Below, in pieces: positions 37,301 through 52,300 of a stretch of DNA of 64,000 bases. The DNA is from Amyelois transitella. Taxonomy: Eukaryota; Arthropoda; Insecta; Lepidoptera; Pyralidae. The notes below the pieces were generated by a model, which was not told the DNA's origin, searched no databases, and saw only the letters and a program-made list of their open reading frames with translations. The stretch's first letter is position 1, and each line of letters starts with the position of its first letter. The position numbers were made by a program, and so were the translations under genes. The DNA lies in NCBI RefSeq assembly GCF_032362555.1, contig NC_083526.1, forward strand, positions 4,112,001 through 4,176,000. Reading direction: 5' to 3'.

Positions 37301-40300
37301 CCCTTGTGGGGTAGACAGAGCCAACAGTCTTGAAAAGACTACAAACCGGCATAAATACATTGATAATATTTTATCGCCAATCCATAAGCAAGGAGGTTGT
37401 AAAAGCGCGCGTATTTCACAGAAATATACGAGTACGCGACATGCTACATAAAATATTATATCGTATTCATACTTTGCTTAAAAAGATTGGCAAAGTCGGG
37501 GCGCGTTAAGTGATATTACGTAACGCCGGCGCTCGGGGCCGCTGGCATTGCTAGTGCAGATGCTAACTGACATTTATATGAAGAACTAGAGGCCGCCCGC
37601 GACTTCGTCCGCATGGAAACCCTATCAATCCCGCGGGAACTCTGGGATAAAAAGTAGCCTATGTGTTATTCTGGGTCTTCAGCTACCTACATACCAAATT
37701 TCATGGTAATCGGTTCAGTAGTTTTTGCGTGAAAGAGTAACAAACATCCATACAAACTTTCGCCTTTATAATAGTAGTAGGATATTACACTTTTGATGGA
37801 CACGTGGTGACTGAATCTTGTCATTGAGTAGTGGGGTTCGCTCACTGCAATCTAGAAGAACAACTAAAATTCGTGTGGTTCCCGGCATAAATAGAAAAAG
37901 AATAGGACTGTTCCAACTCTTTCCCATGGATGTCGTAGAAGGCGACTCCCTTAGCTGATAAGTGATAGGCTTATAATCTTGGGATTCTTCTTTTTATTTG
38001 ATTTGATTATAATAATATAAATAAACTGATTTATTAGATAAACGATATTATTTGATTTTGAGATATATTTTTTAATACAAGAATCCATCCATAACCTTAA
38101 CCATATAGTATCGAAACAATACCTATCAATCGAAAATTAAAAGTAAAATAAAATTATTACAATGATGTAATGATTATGGCATATTCGAATTGCTTAAACT
38201 ATTGCGGACAAACAATGAACTATTGTTATTCAAACTAGACAACCATTGTGTAAAAAAACTTAGACCTTTAATATTTCTTGACCGACTGACTTAAATCACT
38301 TTCTACAAACTAACTTATAAGATTTACTTATTTAGTTTAAATCTTCCTTGAATGAATTTTGAAGACTTGACTTGAGAAAATTAAATGAAGAAAATGCTGC
38401 AGTGTAGTTTGTTCCGCCGTTTCTTCTACATATGCGCTTTGGAAGCAGTAGTAGTTATAATTAGATTTATGTGATGTGACGTCAATAAGTGATACCTTGT
38501 ATCCAATTTTGAAAATAAATCTATTCTATTCTATTCGTGCGATCTTCCGTTTGCTGTCCTACCTGGAGTCTGGGTGCTCCTATGACTACGATCCTAAATT
38601 GATATTTTTATTAATGGTACCTCTGGTTTTGAAAAATTGTTAAAATAAAATCCATCAAGTTTATTGTGAGTATGCTTATACTATAGGATAAAAATATATT
38701 ATACGGATATCTTTGTGTGTGGGACCAACTCTCACTTGGCCTGGTTTTTATGCTTTGAACAAGACTTTGTTACGTCATATTTTTTTAGACTTGTTAGTTA
38801 ATAAAACAGTAGATAAGTTTTAAAAAAATATCTTCCTTTTTATCTATAAAACAATTAAATCCTCGGTAAATGGCATCTGGAATGCAAAAAATTATGTATG
38901 TACCTACTGTACGCAAATATTTATATTTTTTTGAATCCCGGACGCCATTATGTAAAACGAAAATTAAATTAATATATGAAGCGTTGGAGCGCCTGCAATG
39001 TCTAACACTGCAGCGTCATAAAGGCCGTCTCTGTTTGCGCTACAAAAATGCAAAATAAGGTCGTGGTCATGCGAACAGTCGATAGCGAGCGCATCGCAAT
39101 TTTAATCAATTACTTATCTACCTAGATTTCTTAAATTAAAATGTGTTCGCAGCTTTGCCGACGTTAGACGACCAATTCATACAGCTGTTACCTTAGAAAA
39201 ATATCGTTAAATCTTCTCTTCGTGCTATGGTTTTTAAAAAAACATTACATAATAATCATTCATTTACAAATTTTTACCTTTTCACACGTAGAAGTCGCGA
39301 CTGTATGTTATCGATACATACACACATATTATCACGTATTTATCCCTTGCAGGGAAGACAGAGCTATCAGTCTTGAAAAACCTGAGAGACCACTGTTTGA
39401 ATTTGGAATTGGTTTTTTTAGCTAGGTTGCTAGCCCATTGCCTACAAGAGGAATCACAAGTTTATAAGCCAATCCTTCAGTCGCCTTTTACGACATCCAT
39501 GGAATAGATATTAAATGGTTCTAAAATGCCAGAAACCACAAGAATTTTTGTGAACACAGTACACTCTTCCTCTTCTTAGAGAGAAGTCCAACTATGACCA
39601 CGATCTTGAAGTCAGTAAATCAGGTTTTGCACATGAATTACTTACAAGGCTTCTCTAAGCCTATTGAAAAATCATATCTATAGTTGACGCAAAACCAAAT
39701 CGCTGTAACACGCCATCGCTTTACCAACATGTCCTCAGTCTTAGCCATTCCGATTGCATTCCGGCTTTCTGAATATTCCATGAGTGTCTGTTCGTTTGTA
39801 GCCGTAACTAGTGGGAATTGGTATAGCTTGTTGCTTCAAATATGTATGAGATTTTGTCCATTTATTTTTCCGTTCACCCCACTGTCCGGTGTAATTGAAA
39901 AATGTGTGCGTGCACTTTGATTTTTATGTTGGTGCTATTGTTTCGGCGTATTTCTGGTGGCTTCACGAAATACATACTCGATAACATAGGTTTTACGTCT
40001 AGATCCCTTGCAGGATAGACTGGGTGAATTGTCGCAAGATTCGAATTATATGAATTTACTACATCTCTGTATCTCTGCATCTCAATGCCAACATTCAACA
40101 AAATGTGACCCTCGAATCTTTTCGAAACGATTAGCTCTGTCTACGCAGTAAGGAATAAATAAGTTATTATATTTATGCTGTATTAAGTTAATTAAGATGG
40201 GTGAATGGTTTACAAATTATATTTTTGTATCAGCGTTTGTTTTTCCGGTTGTGAATCAGTCACTTGGCTTTTCCTTTATTCATACGAGAATTTAGTAAGA

Positions 40301-43300
40301 AAAGTCGGTGAATCATAACAGTGAGGAGGCGCGGACAAATGCCGCCATCTGAGTGATGGAGGCCCCGTCTCCCCGCAATCCCGGGGGACGTCCCGGCCCA
40401 ATTAGACGTCAGGCATTCGTCTTGCCCAGTTTACCCGGATTTCGGGGAAAAGTGGGAGCTTTAAAAACGTTGTGCGAATTTTTAAACTGTTTTTGTTTGG
40501 TGTTTGAATATTGGATAGTTAAATATTTAATGTTTGCTATAGCTGAACTTATATGACTGTATGTTGTTGTTAATTCATACAGGTTAACAGCGAATTATAT
40601 AAAATTTCGCAAGAAGCCGAGTGCCTCTTTCCTTTTATATTAAATTTGTGAGCTCAATTTACTTAGATAAATACTTTAAAAAAATTAGCTCTAAGGTAGT
40701 GCTCGAAAGCTGAAATTTAATAATGCCGGCACTTCAGCACTTGACATCTATTTCACATAGATGTTGTAAAACGCGACTAAAGGAATAGGCTCACCTAGTG
40801 CAGGTTTTACCAAGCCTTTCCAAGAATCGTAGAAGAAGAGAGTAGAACAAAAACAGAACAAGTTTTCAAAAATAAGTTTTTTAATCTTTTATATTACATA
40901 CAAACAGAATTTCACATTTTTATTATTATTATAGAAGACAATATAATCAAATTGCACAAAAGTAACAAAACGCGCCCCCTTTATCAAACGCTTAACCAGA
41001 TTATATCAGAGATAAACGGTAAGAAAAATTAACAAACAAATTAACTTTGAAAGCTTAACCGTCAAGGGTGATCCTTACGATATTACCCAACCCTTCCGCC
41101 CTACGGTTAGCCATCCTCAATTATTTACATCACTTTATGACAACCTCCTATTTGAAACTTCCAAATAAGATTTTAATTTTGGAAAATAAAAATAATTTTA
41201 TGTTTATTTTTTATTTAAAGAACAATCTTGTGCAAAATTAATTTAAATTGTTACAGGTCAACATAAACATAATGTAAACTAAAAGTATGCATGTAAGAAA
41301 CTACAATTGTTCTTTAGGGGTCGTTACGGAGTAGTTAGAGACCTACAAAAGAGTACACCCCACGGAAAAATCTTTAGTTTTTACCGGGATGAAAGACACC
41401 ATTTGTACTTTTTCAGGCTCTAACGAGTAGTTGGTTGATTGGTTGAGTAGATAACGCGTGAAGAGGTAGCGAACAAACAAACTAACTTTCGCAATTATAA
41501 TATTAGTTAGGTTTTTTGCTAGTATAAGTACGAATCTAGCAAAAAATAATTATAAAATGAAAGTGCTCACTCGTTCAAATAATAAGCATAAAAGGCTACA
41601 AACATCCCTATTCTGTAAACCCCGCGATCCGCACGCGATCTCGCTACACTCATGAATCATACACGTTAACAAGATTAGGACCACGGAATCTTGTTACGCA
41701 CCCTTTTCGGCCCTGATACTATGTGACACTATATGTATTGGTGCGTTGGTGAATAAGCTTCACCGTGTACGGAGTGTGTTAGTAATAACTTAATATTGTT
41801 TTTATGGGCTTCTGGTAGGTATTTTAATTGAGTAAAAAGAAGTATGCAATTAAGAGTGATAAAGGAGTGAAAAATTTTGTTAATTTAGGTACTTTTGGCA
41901 TACAGAATAAACTGTTAGCTACAAATAAATTATGATGTTCTATAAAATAGATTTTATGCTAATATAGTTATAACAGTATAGATCAGACAAAATGATTACT
42001 TTTTTGTTATCAAAACCTGTTTATGTGTTATTTAGCTCATATTACATACATTAATGACGTTCTAAGTACCTAGCTTACACATAAAATAAGGCTTTATCTC
42101 TAATAGTGATCAACGAAACACATAAGTAATAAATAACCCTCAAAAATAATGTAGGCAAGCATGCAATCAAAAATAAATTACGAGAAGTAAAACTTAAATG
42201 GTTAGGTGAATATTAAAGTCGGTCTTAAACTATGCTTACCCCGGCAATTGTCGAACAATTTGCGGTCACGTGAGCGAGCCATTAAGAACTGGCCAATAAG
42301 AGCGCGCGGTTTAATATGATTCCATATTTGAAAAAGAAAAAAGAACGTTATTTAAACCTTTGGAATAAGTGTAGCGTTGACTGTGGTTATATTGTCGTCG
42401 CTTTTAGTTTAATACTTCCAAAAATACTTACTGTATTATGTCAAAAAATGGCACTGACTCCTAAAAATAGCATAGCAATTGCTGAAAAACATTTACTTTT
42501 TTATGTTCTTTATTTGAAAAACATATTAATATAACCTTAATTTTACGGTCTACGGATTCAAAACATATTATACCGGAATCATTTTATCATCATTTTCATG
42601 TTGATTATGATTTTCCAATCGACATTGAATCAAATTTGTACTTAACGATATAAGGTACTTCCACGGTCGATTTAATGCAAATAGGTCTATTATGAAAAAC
42701 ACCGCCATTACCGACCAACCGACCAATCACAGAGCTCCGTTTAAACGAATGTAATTTATAGAGTTTCGAATTTTAAAAAAGTAACCACTCGCCGCCATCT
42801 TGGGTAATTTTGAAGAGAGTATACGGCATTTACTCAATCATTTTGAATACATATATAGAATTTACTTGACTTTAAAATTGGGCTTCACTGCACTCGCAAG
42901 AATAATTCAGCATCACACGGTGTTTCAATATATGTATATGTCAACTCCTGAAGTGAATTTACAGCAAAAATGGTTCGATTGATGTTATAAATATTTTTTT
43001 ACGAAAAGAATAGGTATATTCCTTTATTCAAAGTCTGCCTATCAACGTCTTTTCTTCACTTCGTCCTATCCTCGCCACTTTTATAGTAATATTTTTAAAG
43101 ATTGAAAGAGAAATACTTATAGAAAATAATGACAGTTACTTTCACGTCCCACGTTCTATGTAATCAATAATCAATCTATAAATAATTGAATTCTGACTTA
43201 CTGCCGTAAAGCTGAAACTACTGGGTGTTTCTTAGAAGAGCATTTAGAGATTAATTTTGTCAGATATCGTTAGTTAGACTATTTAAATCTAAATAATAAA

Positions 43301-46300
43301 TTCTTATACATAAACTAGCTCTTGTCTGTAGGTTTGCTCGTGTGAATCCTGTACCACATGATCAATCAACTTGAGATGAGCAGAGAGAAGAAAACTACAT
43401 AAATCTATGTAAAAATTTCACTATTTTGTCGTAACTTATAGGTATATTTTACACGATTACAATATGAACAGATGAACTAATTAAATAAAAAGATCTTGAA
43501 TAAATATTTGGAATAAATTGTACTAGAAAAAACATCATCCTAATACGCTTTTCTCCTTAACGGCGCAAGATTTATTTTTTTATTTGGTTGAGTAGTTCCA
43601 AATATTCCCTACAAACAAACTCACAAACATTTCCTCTTTATAATGTTTAGTATGGAAAAGTATAATTATAATTATGTAGCTTTGACCTATTTCTGAATAC
43701 TTTTATAATTTCTCCATTACTTTATTCAATGCATACATCATACAAGCAATAATTAACACAAGAAACTAGTAATTTTACATGTACCTACATTGTGATTGCT
43801 CACTATAATTGACGTATACCACTGAGTACAATATAAATAATGGACTATGGTAATTTCAATTTATATGTAGGCAGTTCAACAACTATAAAAGGAAATAAGA
43901 TTTTTTATTTATATTTCTTTGCATTGTAAATTCGTGATTTCAATTACCAAGATAGGATTTAATGTTCTGTAAGACCTACTATAAGTTTTAATGATAGGTT
44001 GAAGTCATATTAAAGTTGAATTAAGGTAGCCTTTGCTTATAGAGCTGATGAAAATGTTAAGTTCATTTTGTTGTTCACTTGAATTATTAGTAACAACTGG
44101 CTTTCAAAGTTTAATTTAGGTCTGACACCAACGTATAGAAACTGTATAGTAATTTCTAATTTTCTTCTTCTTAGCCTACATTGTCAGGAATCACTAAAAT
44201 AGTGATATCTGTTCAATGTCTTCGTCTGTTGATGTGATTTGTGATATGTTAACCAACTCCTATTTATTGGCTCAGGGCGTCAAGTGTATAAAAATAATTA
44301 CCGATTAACTATGTGTTCATATACTTAAATAAAATAAAGAAGCTACCGACAAGCTTTTTTTACAGACTTGATCTTTTGTAGCATAGTTCTTGAAACTGAA
44401 GCCTCAAGTTCGATTCTAAGTCAGAGAATATTTTGAAGAGAAGTTAAAAAAGTAACTGAAATGAAATTTTTACTTTTCAGCATCATTCCCCATCACGAGG
44501 CGGATCGGGCACCCGTACCAGAACCGGACGCCCCCCAAGAGGAAGAAACCCAGGACTTCCTTCACCAGGCTTCAGATCGCCGAGCTGGAGAAGCGGTTCC
44601 ACAAGCAGAAGTATCTGGCTTCGGCTGAGAGGGCCTCCCTAGCCAAGACCTTGAAGATGACGGACGCTCAGGTCAAGACCTGGTTCCAGAATCGCAGGAC
44701 TAAGTGGAGGTATGTTTTTATTTAGTTAGATATCAATTAAGTCTTCTATCAGAAAAATGGTAATTTATTAACAAAATAATAGAAAGTAGGTACTCATGAG
44801 TGAAATATTAACATTTAGAATTGTGCCTTGGGTTTCGTTTCCGTGGGAAGTTTTAGGAATAAGAGTTTGATTGGATTTAATTGTGCCAGATTTAGTCAAA
44901 CCGGGCTCTTTATTGTTTGTGTAGTGTAAGTTATAACTAAAAATGCAGATACCTATCCAAAAATACAAATATTCTACGAGCATGCTACTACAAAACAACA
45001 AGCTTCGCTTCCAAGAAGTTTTAGCTAGGGAAAGGTTTAAATTTATTTTAAAGTGGGTATTTATTATTTTCAAATATAAATTTCATATTTCGTTATGAGG
45101 AAAATTTTCGGACACAATTTCATTTATTTATTTATGTACACAAAATTATATACAGAAGCATTTAATACAGTAATTCTAGTACAAAGGTGCTGCTACTTAT
45201 TTCTATAGAAATCTCTTCCAGTAGACCCATGAGAGGAGAGATGAATATTGTAGCGGTATGACGTGAGCATAAATATCGTTATATACATACATACATACAT
45301 ATGATCACGTCTATATCCCTAGCGGGGTAGTCAGAGCCAACAGTCTTGAAAAGACTGAATGGCCACGTTCAGCTATTTGGTTTAATAATAGAATTGAGAT
45401 TCAAATAGTGACAGGTTGCTAGCCTATCGCCTAATAATGAGTCCCAAGTTTGTAAGCCTATCCCTTAGTTGCCTTTTACGACATCCATGGGAAAGAGATG
45501 GAGTGGTCCTATTCTTTTTTGTATTGGTGCCAGGAACCACACGGTTTATTATATCGTTTAACATATTTAACTATACATACATGCTAATACTTACATAAGT
45601 ATGTTTCAGTCTGACTAATAAATTCACTTTAAATATGCCTGTAATTATTTAAAGTGAATTTATTATTGCCGTCCGCGTCAAGGTGTCAATCTTAGCCGGC
45701 GTAGAACTCTTACATGACGTCTTTGAGATAACGCCTAAGTTAACGATGACGTCATTAAAACCTTTTATTTATAGCGAACTAGAATTATCACGCGGCACCA
45801 CCCGCGTGAGAAACTATTATATCCTTCTCCGTATCACGCTTTATGCAATAAGAAAATTTAGACGTAGGTATTTTTTGGCGCGAAAGACAAACATATTCCC
45901 ACACTTTCACAATATTAATGTTAGTACGGAAAGATACGACATGTCACGCTTTGAGTTCGAAAGAAAAAATCATCTCATAAATTAATTTATTCTTGTTCCT
46001 CTATTCCTACCTAAATAATACTTACCCGTCGGCATTTAAAAGACATCAACGAACAACTAATATTATTTGCCAGTTTTCTTTCATGAACGACAACAATAAT
46101 TGTTGCTACATGACATTACCTTTTTTCTATACCTTATATCGTGAAATATAAATATAATGTATTGATATTTGACGATTAAGGGATAGACAGAGTCCAAACT
46201 TGAATACTGACATTGCTGGCCATTGTTCAAATCAACCATTTACTCAAATTTGTGGCAGTTTTTTTTTTAACTTTTTAATAAAATCATACTATTTTTACTA

Positions 46301-49300
46301 GAACCGTAGGAGCATGCTACTCGTAAGTTAAAAGTATACTGAATTAAAATTTCTATCGGCGTACTTAGGTCAAATTGGTTTACAGTTGTTATTATTTCAA
46401 TTACCATTATATAAAGTCAATAGCTAGACACAAATAAACAAACAGTTTTAGCTGCTATATAGAAAGCTAACGAATCCAGCTTAAAAACCATTTAATTATG
46501 TTAAAATACAAATCAATACTGATTGGCAGGCACGCAATGTTATCTACCAATCAGATTACAATCAAATGCTATTGACGTTTATGCAAACGACATTAGTTGA
46601 ATATAAACATACAAAATCACGTTTATATCCCTTGCGGGGCAGACAGCGCAAACAGTGTTGAAAAGACTGAAGGACCACGTTCAGTTGTTGGGCTTAAAAA
46701 TTTATATTCAAATAGCTTTAGGTTGCTAGCCCTAAACGAAGAATCCCAAGTTTATTAGCCTATCCCTTAGTCGCCTTTTACGACATCCATGGGAAAGAAA
46801 TGGAGTAGTCCTATTCTTTGTTTTTCTATTGGTGCCGGGAACCACACGGCACCACACACACAACCGCATTGGTCAAAATACATATATATGTTCACGTCTA
46901 TATCTATCCCTAGTGGGGTAGACAGAGTCAACTGATTGAGAAGACTGATAGGCCACGTACAGCTATTTGGTTTAATGATAGAATTGAATTTGGTCAAAAT
47001 CACTGTTATTATACTTATAGCCTTCTCGCGCGATAAAAACGGCGTCGCGCGTTTTAATAAGTCAAGATACAGCCTTTACCGATAAAAGTACGGAAAAAAA
47101 AACTCAGGCAAAAACCACGTATAAATGGATCCTATTAAAATCTGCTATCATCATTAAAATTGATCTCCAACACGCCATCTGACGATAATTTATCATTGAT
47201 AATGAACATCATTTAATTAATAGCGTTCAATCAACAAGTAAAAGGTTTTAAATGGTACACGTGTTTTAAAATTTAACGACATTAATGTTATACTTTGTAT
47301 TTTTATTGGTAAAAATGTAATATAGCATGTTGGTAAAAAAAAAAAGTCGTAACAAAAATTTCTCAAATACTATTGAGTGCAAAATAAAAGTATTAAAAAT
47401 TGACGTCCATAAAAATATTACTTACTAGAGGCCGCCCGCGACTTCGTCCGCATGGAAACCCTATCAATCCCGCGAGAACTCTGGGATAAAAAGTAGCCTA
47501 TGTGTTATTCTGGGTCTTCAGCTACCTACATACCAAATTTCATGGTAATCGGTTCAGTAGTTTTTGCGTGAAAGAGTAACAAACATCCATACATCCATAC
47601 AAATATATATATATATATATTTGATATTACTTATTTGAAAGCGGCCATTGCGCTTAACATTTTTAAACCATGTGTTATCGAATAACCCATCTAGTATAAC
47701 TTGCACTCTATATCACATCAACCTGAAAAGTTCCATTAGTAACTTTGGTCAATTTTGAACCTTAGTCCTAACCTACGATGTAGCGCACAATAAAATAGTT
47801 TAAAAAAATCAAGGGAAAATATATTATCAAACATAATGCTATATCGAAAACAACTTTAAATCAATACAAACAAATCTTTTAGTTTTTATATTAATTATGC
47901 TAATGTAACTAGACTATTAACAGGTTATCAGGCTTTTACGATGTATTTCATTTTTATTGACTTTAAAACTTTTAAAAGGTGTTTTATAGTGTAAAGACAT
48001 GTTGTGTAATAATTCATTAGGCTCGTTATATCGTTATCTGCACCTCTCTGTTTGACATGATAGCTAAACTTGTTTATGGCTATTTATTAGTAAATCTGTC
48101 TAGTGCAGAATATTATGTGTTTTACTCTTGTCACTATGATATATAATTTGGATTCAATTAAAAAAATCAATCTTCAATAATCTTACTGGCTGAGCTTTTT
48201 TACAATTTTACTAGCTGTCCCGGCAAACGTTGTTTTGCCATATAAATAATTTTTAAGTAATTTCTAGTTAAAGAAAAATGTAAGGGTGGACAACCCTTAT
48301 CACTAAGGGATATGAAAAATAGATGTTGGCCGATTCTCAGACCTACTGAATATGCTCACAAAATTTCATGAGAATCGGTCAAGCCGTTTCGGAGGAGTAC
48401 GGAGACAAACATTGTGACACAAGAATTTTATAAGTATATAAGATATTTTGAATTTTGTAAAAATTCGAATACTATTTATTTCCTAATTTTTATATAACAG
48501 TCATACCTACATAAGGGTCATCATTTGTTCAAAACTATCCACTTATATAGCCTTATTTATCTATGGTAGGTATACACTAATTATCGAGGGTAATAATAAT
48601 AAATTGGAATTAAAAAGCGAAAATACAACCAAAAACAATAAGTAGTTACGTAGGTACATTAATTTCTGTCATATCAATACAAATATCGAATATGCAAAGG
48701 AATTAATCCCTTCTAAATCCAAACAACTCTTTAAAACATTTCGAACAGATAAAACAGGATTCCAAATTCAAAAACTGCGAGACAATGCGAGTCGCCTTGT
48801 TGGTTGGTGGCATCACTACCGACTGCGTTCTAATGGACAAGCTATGTTGTGTAGGGCCCTGATAAGCCGGTCGATACGCCGGCGCCAGGCCACCGGTACA
48901 AAAAGACGGGCAAGGGTTAATGTTGGGTACGGGGTTCTTTATAAGTTTGAAGGAGGTTTTATTCTGGGAGCAAGACCTCATTTAGCCTAAGCCCTCAATA
49001 TTGCGAAGGATTAGGTAAACTTAAATCTGAGGACGTCGAATACCGTGCCAAGTGGAAAGAGAAAAATTGGAAGGGAAACCCCGGGCACCAAAGCACTACA
49101 CTGCAGGATGCAACCTGAATACGCAAAGATGAGAGAAAGAATTGAAGCAATAACTCAATTCTCTTTATATTTACCTATTTATTTTATTCCCAAAAGGACC
49201 ATATATATTAACGTATATATCTTCTCTAAGGAACCCTAAAAATATATTGAACACTCATGATCTATTGTCTGATTATGCTCCGATACCTTGCAGCGAGTTT

Positions 49301-52300
49301 TGCTGTTCAGATAGCCACAGAATTATCTTAGAAGATTAATATTCGCCTATACGTGCTCTTATTAAATTTATTCATTGATAATGTTCCACATATACTCGAC
49401 TTCTGCGAAACCAAAACAGGAAGGAATTATTGATTTAGCATGAGTAACTTTTACAACAACAGTTTTTGTATTTACATATTACAATAAAAGTGAAACTGGC
49501 AGGAAAATCTAAAAAATAAAAATAATAATAATAATTAAATGTAGAATCACGATTATGAGGAATTTTAAATGGTCTGGCTGGTAACTTGAATGTCTTGTTC
49601 CATTTTCTAATTCTTCCTACATATTTTGACGACAGAAACATTTTCGTCTAATTTATCAGCCGTCTCTTTATATTAACCAACTGTGTTAATGGTCACCTTA
49701 TCTCTGGGTCCTTGATGTTGTTTTGTTGTGCTTTATTAAAAGTCGGGTTATCTAACCAGAGGCGACGGCTAGAGCGGAGAGGATAATAGTATTTTTAAAT
49801 GTTACTTACCAGTAAATGTCAGCCTTTTTCGACTTTGTCTTAGCGTTTTAGGTATATGCCTGACTGTACATATTATGTCTTGCGCTTATAATGTTTTGCT
49901 AATAAGAATATACATCTAGCAACTGAGCATATTCCAAATTTAAATTCGAATTTAAATCGGCCTTTTATTTCGATATTTAATTTTGCTTTAAGAATAATTA
50001 TTTTTTATTTTATCTTTAAAGATTTGTTTTTAACATTAAACAGCTTGGTGTAAATAAGTACACATCCAAAAATTATAATAATTGTCATGTAAAGAATTTT
50101 TATTTTATCACCGAGTGGTTTACGGGAACGCGGCATCACAGCCAAAAATGTAACTCCGATAAAACAGAGATCAGAGCTCACAAAATCAAAGAAACATACT
50201 TAAGCCTTTTCAAAATACCAACACCACGTTTGAACAATTTTAACAGAGCTAAGGAATTTGGACCAGCGCTGACGATACCATCGAGACAACTTTAAAATAA
50301 AATCCTCTTTTAAAAGATAACGATAAAAGAATTCATTGTAGGAATTGGAACACTTTGATAGCCATTTGTTTCTTACTATGACGTAAATGGCAGAGTAGTT
50401 TCCTTAGTAGAAGAGATTCTGTTATTATATATAAGTAAATAAATAAATTATGTTTACGTATTTAAGACAAAATAATTATGAAAAAGCACTTTTAAAAGAA
50501 AAATATTTTAGAATTTATACATATGTACCTACCTTTAAATTTATAGATCTTTATAAATAAGAGTATTGATGGCTTGACATGTCAAATTTTTGAGTTATAT
50601 TCTAAAAAAAAACTATTGTATTCGATAAACAAATACCTACTTACGTAAATTATTTTATACTTCATTTTTTTATAACATGTGTGGACTGAAATTCTTTGAT
50701 AAGTGTAAACAAATCGGCTAAATATAATCTGTGCTGTTCCTTTCTCTAAACAATTTTAAAGATGGAACGGTAGTTTTTTATTAAGATGACAACTGAATCC
50801 AATATAGATTAAAAGCACATTGACACCCAAATTAAGTGGCACTTTATCTATGACAAATGGACCTCATATATCAGCTTTCTAGTGATGATGATTGAGAGAA
50901 AATATAGGGCTACTGTTGAGATAGAGGTAAGGGAATCTTATTGGTGATAAAATATATTAATGGGAGACCTGTCAACTAATTTGGTTAATTGGGGGATATC
51001 CTTCATACATTGCGTTTTTTTAACTTTAAGAATAATGCCTCTGAAATAGGTTTAGGTATAAATAATTTATTCTCATTAAAGATTACATATAAATCTACTT
51101 AACATGAGAACAATATACTAAAAGCAGGCACTGTACTGACAAAGAATTTCAAGTGATATCAGTTATAGACGCAGCAGCAGTTATCAGTGAGACAAATGCG
51201 CCACTTTGATTTAAAGTTATGAAACGACTGCGTTTTTATGCTAGAGGGTAATTTGTTGTAAATCTGAGCTGCTTCAAAGAAAACACTTTTTTACAAGCTG
51301 TTTTGTTCGCTTCCATAAGAATCTAAAATAATATTGAGGTAGATTTAATTCTACACCTTTTCGTATTTGTGTTTTACAATGATTTCAAATAAATTAATCA
51401 AAATTATAAAATACACACAACATATGTCACCAAACAAACAAAAACGCATCAATACAATACCATTGTAATTGTAAAACAATAACCATGTAATATTATGAAT
51501 CGTGAGATATACGAGCACGTAAGTAATAGTTTAAAATGCGATTGGAAAGAAGACAATGGAATCATACGTTAAGATCCACACCTATCCTATATCTTATACA
51601 AACAGATAAGGATGTGACATTGAAATAAATGAGGTATCGATAATTCGTGCTCGTATGCTTGCGTAATTTGATTCAATATCGATTACTTTGGTTGTAGCAC
51701 AGAGTATATATATGTACAAGACGTAGTAATAGTAAACAATATTTTTTTTATTTTTATTGTACGTATTTTAAGTTTTTAAGAATCTGACTCGAGGATTTAT
51801 TTGTGGCCTTTTTAAAAGTTATTTTTAAATTGTAGTGGATTTTAGATAAATATTTGAAAGTTGGTTTATCCATTTCCAAAATAAGCTATTAGATTCCATA
51901 ATCACGAGGATGTATTTATTATAATATTATATACCATTTTGATTTAGTTTATAACAAAATAATTTATACATACTGTCCTTTCATTGTCGTATAACCAAAC
52001 GAACGAATAATAGCACATTGTTTTCTTGTGTTCATTTTGTTAAAAGCTACTTTATTCTAGAGATAAATACAGTATTAAAATTACCTATGTTTTTAATTTT
52101 AACATAACGATTTAAAAACTCTCACCTCAGAAATATTACTACAAGAGCAAAAATCCTGTAAAAAAACAACATTTGCAATGTAAAAAAGGCTGAATCGCAA
52201 CAAAGTACCACGGTTAACATATAGTACAGTATATATTCAAGCGGTAACGCAGGGTGGCTAGGGAGCTAAATATTGTATGAAGAACACAACTCGGCAGTTT

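Larger units (their letters stand above)
31896..44480 (+). other. intron 1 of the homeobox gene
   Basis: About 12.6 kb, mostly AT-rich unique DNA plus repeats: SINE pieces (33663-33730, 33890-34024, 37268-37345, 37873-37996, 39316-39543), RTE-like tails (34437-34690, 37586-37787) and other dispersed repeats (35280-35520, 36370-36640, 38390-38530). GC-rich islands at about 37485-37560, 40320-40470, 41620-41780, 42235-42310 and 42660-42760 are candidates for conserved regulatory DNA. Confidence 0.6.

Noticed and set aside
45683-45985. 100-aa plus-strand frame in homeobox intron 2
   Set aside because: No recognisable domain, no convincing splice sites, follows directly on a foldback and SINE.
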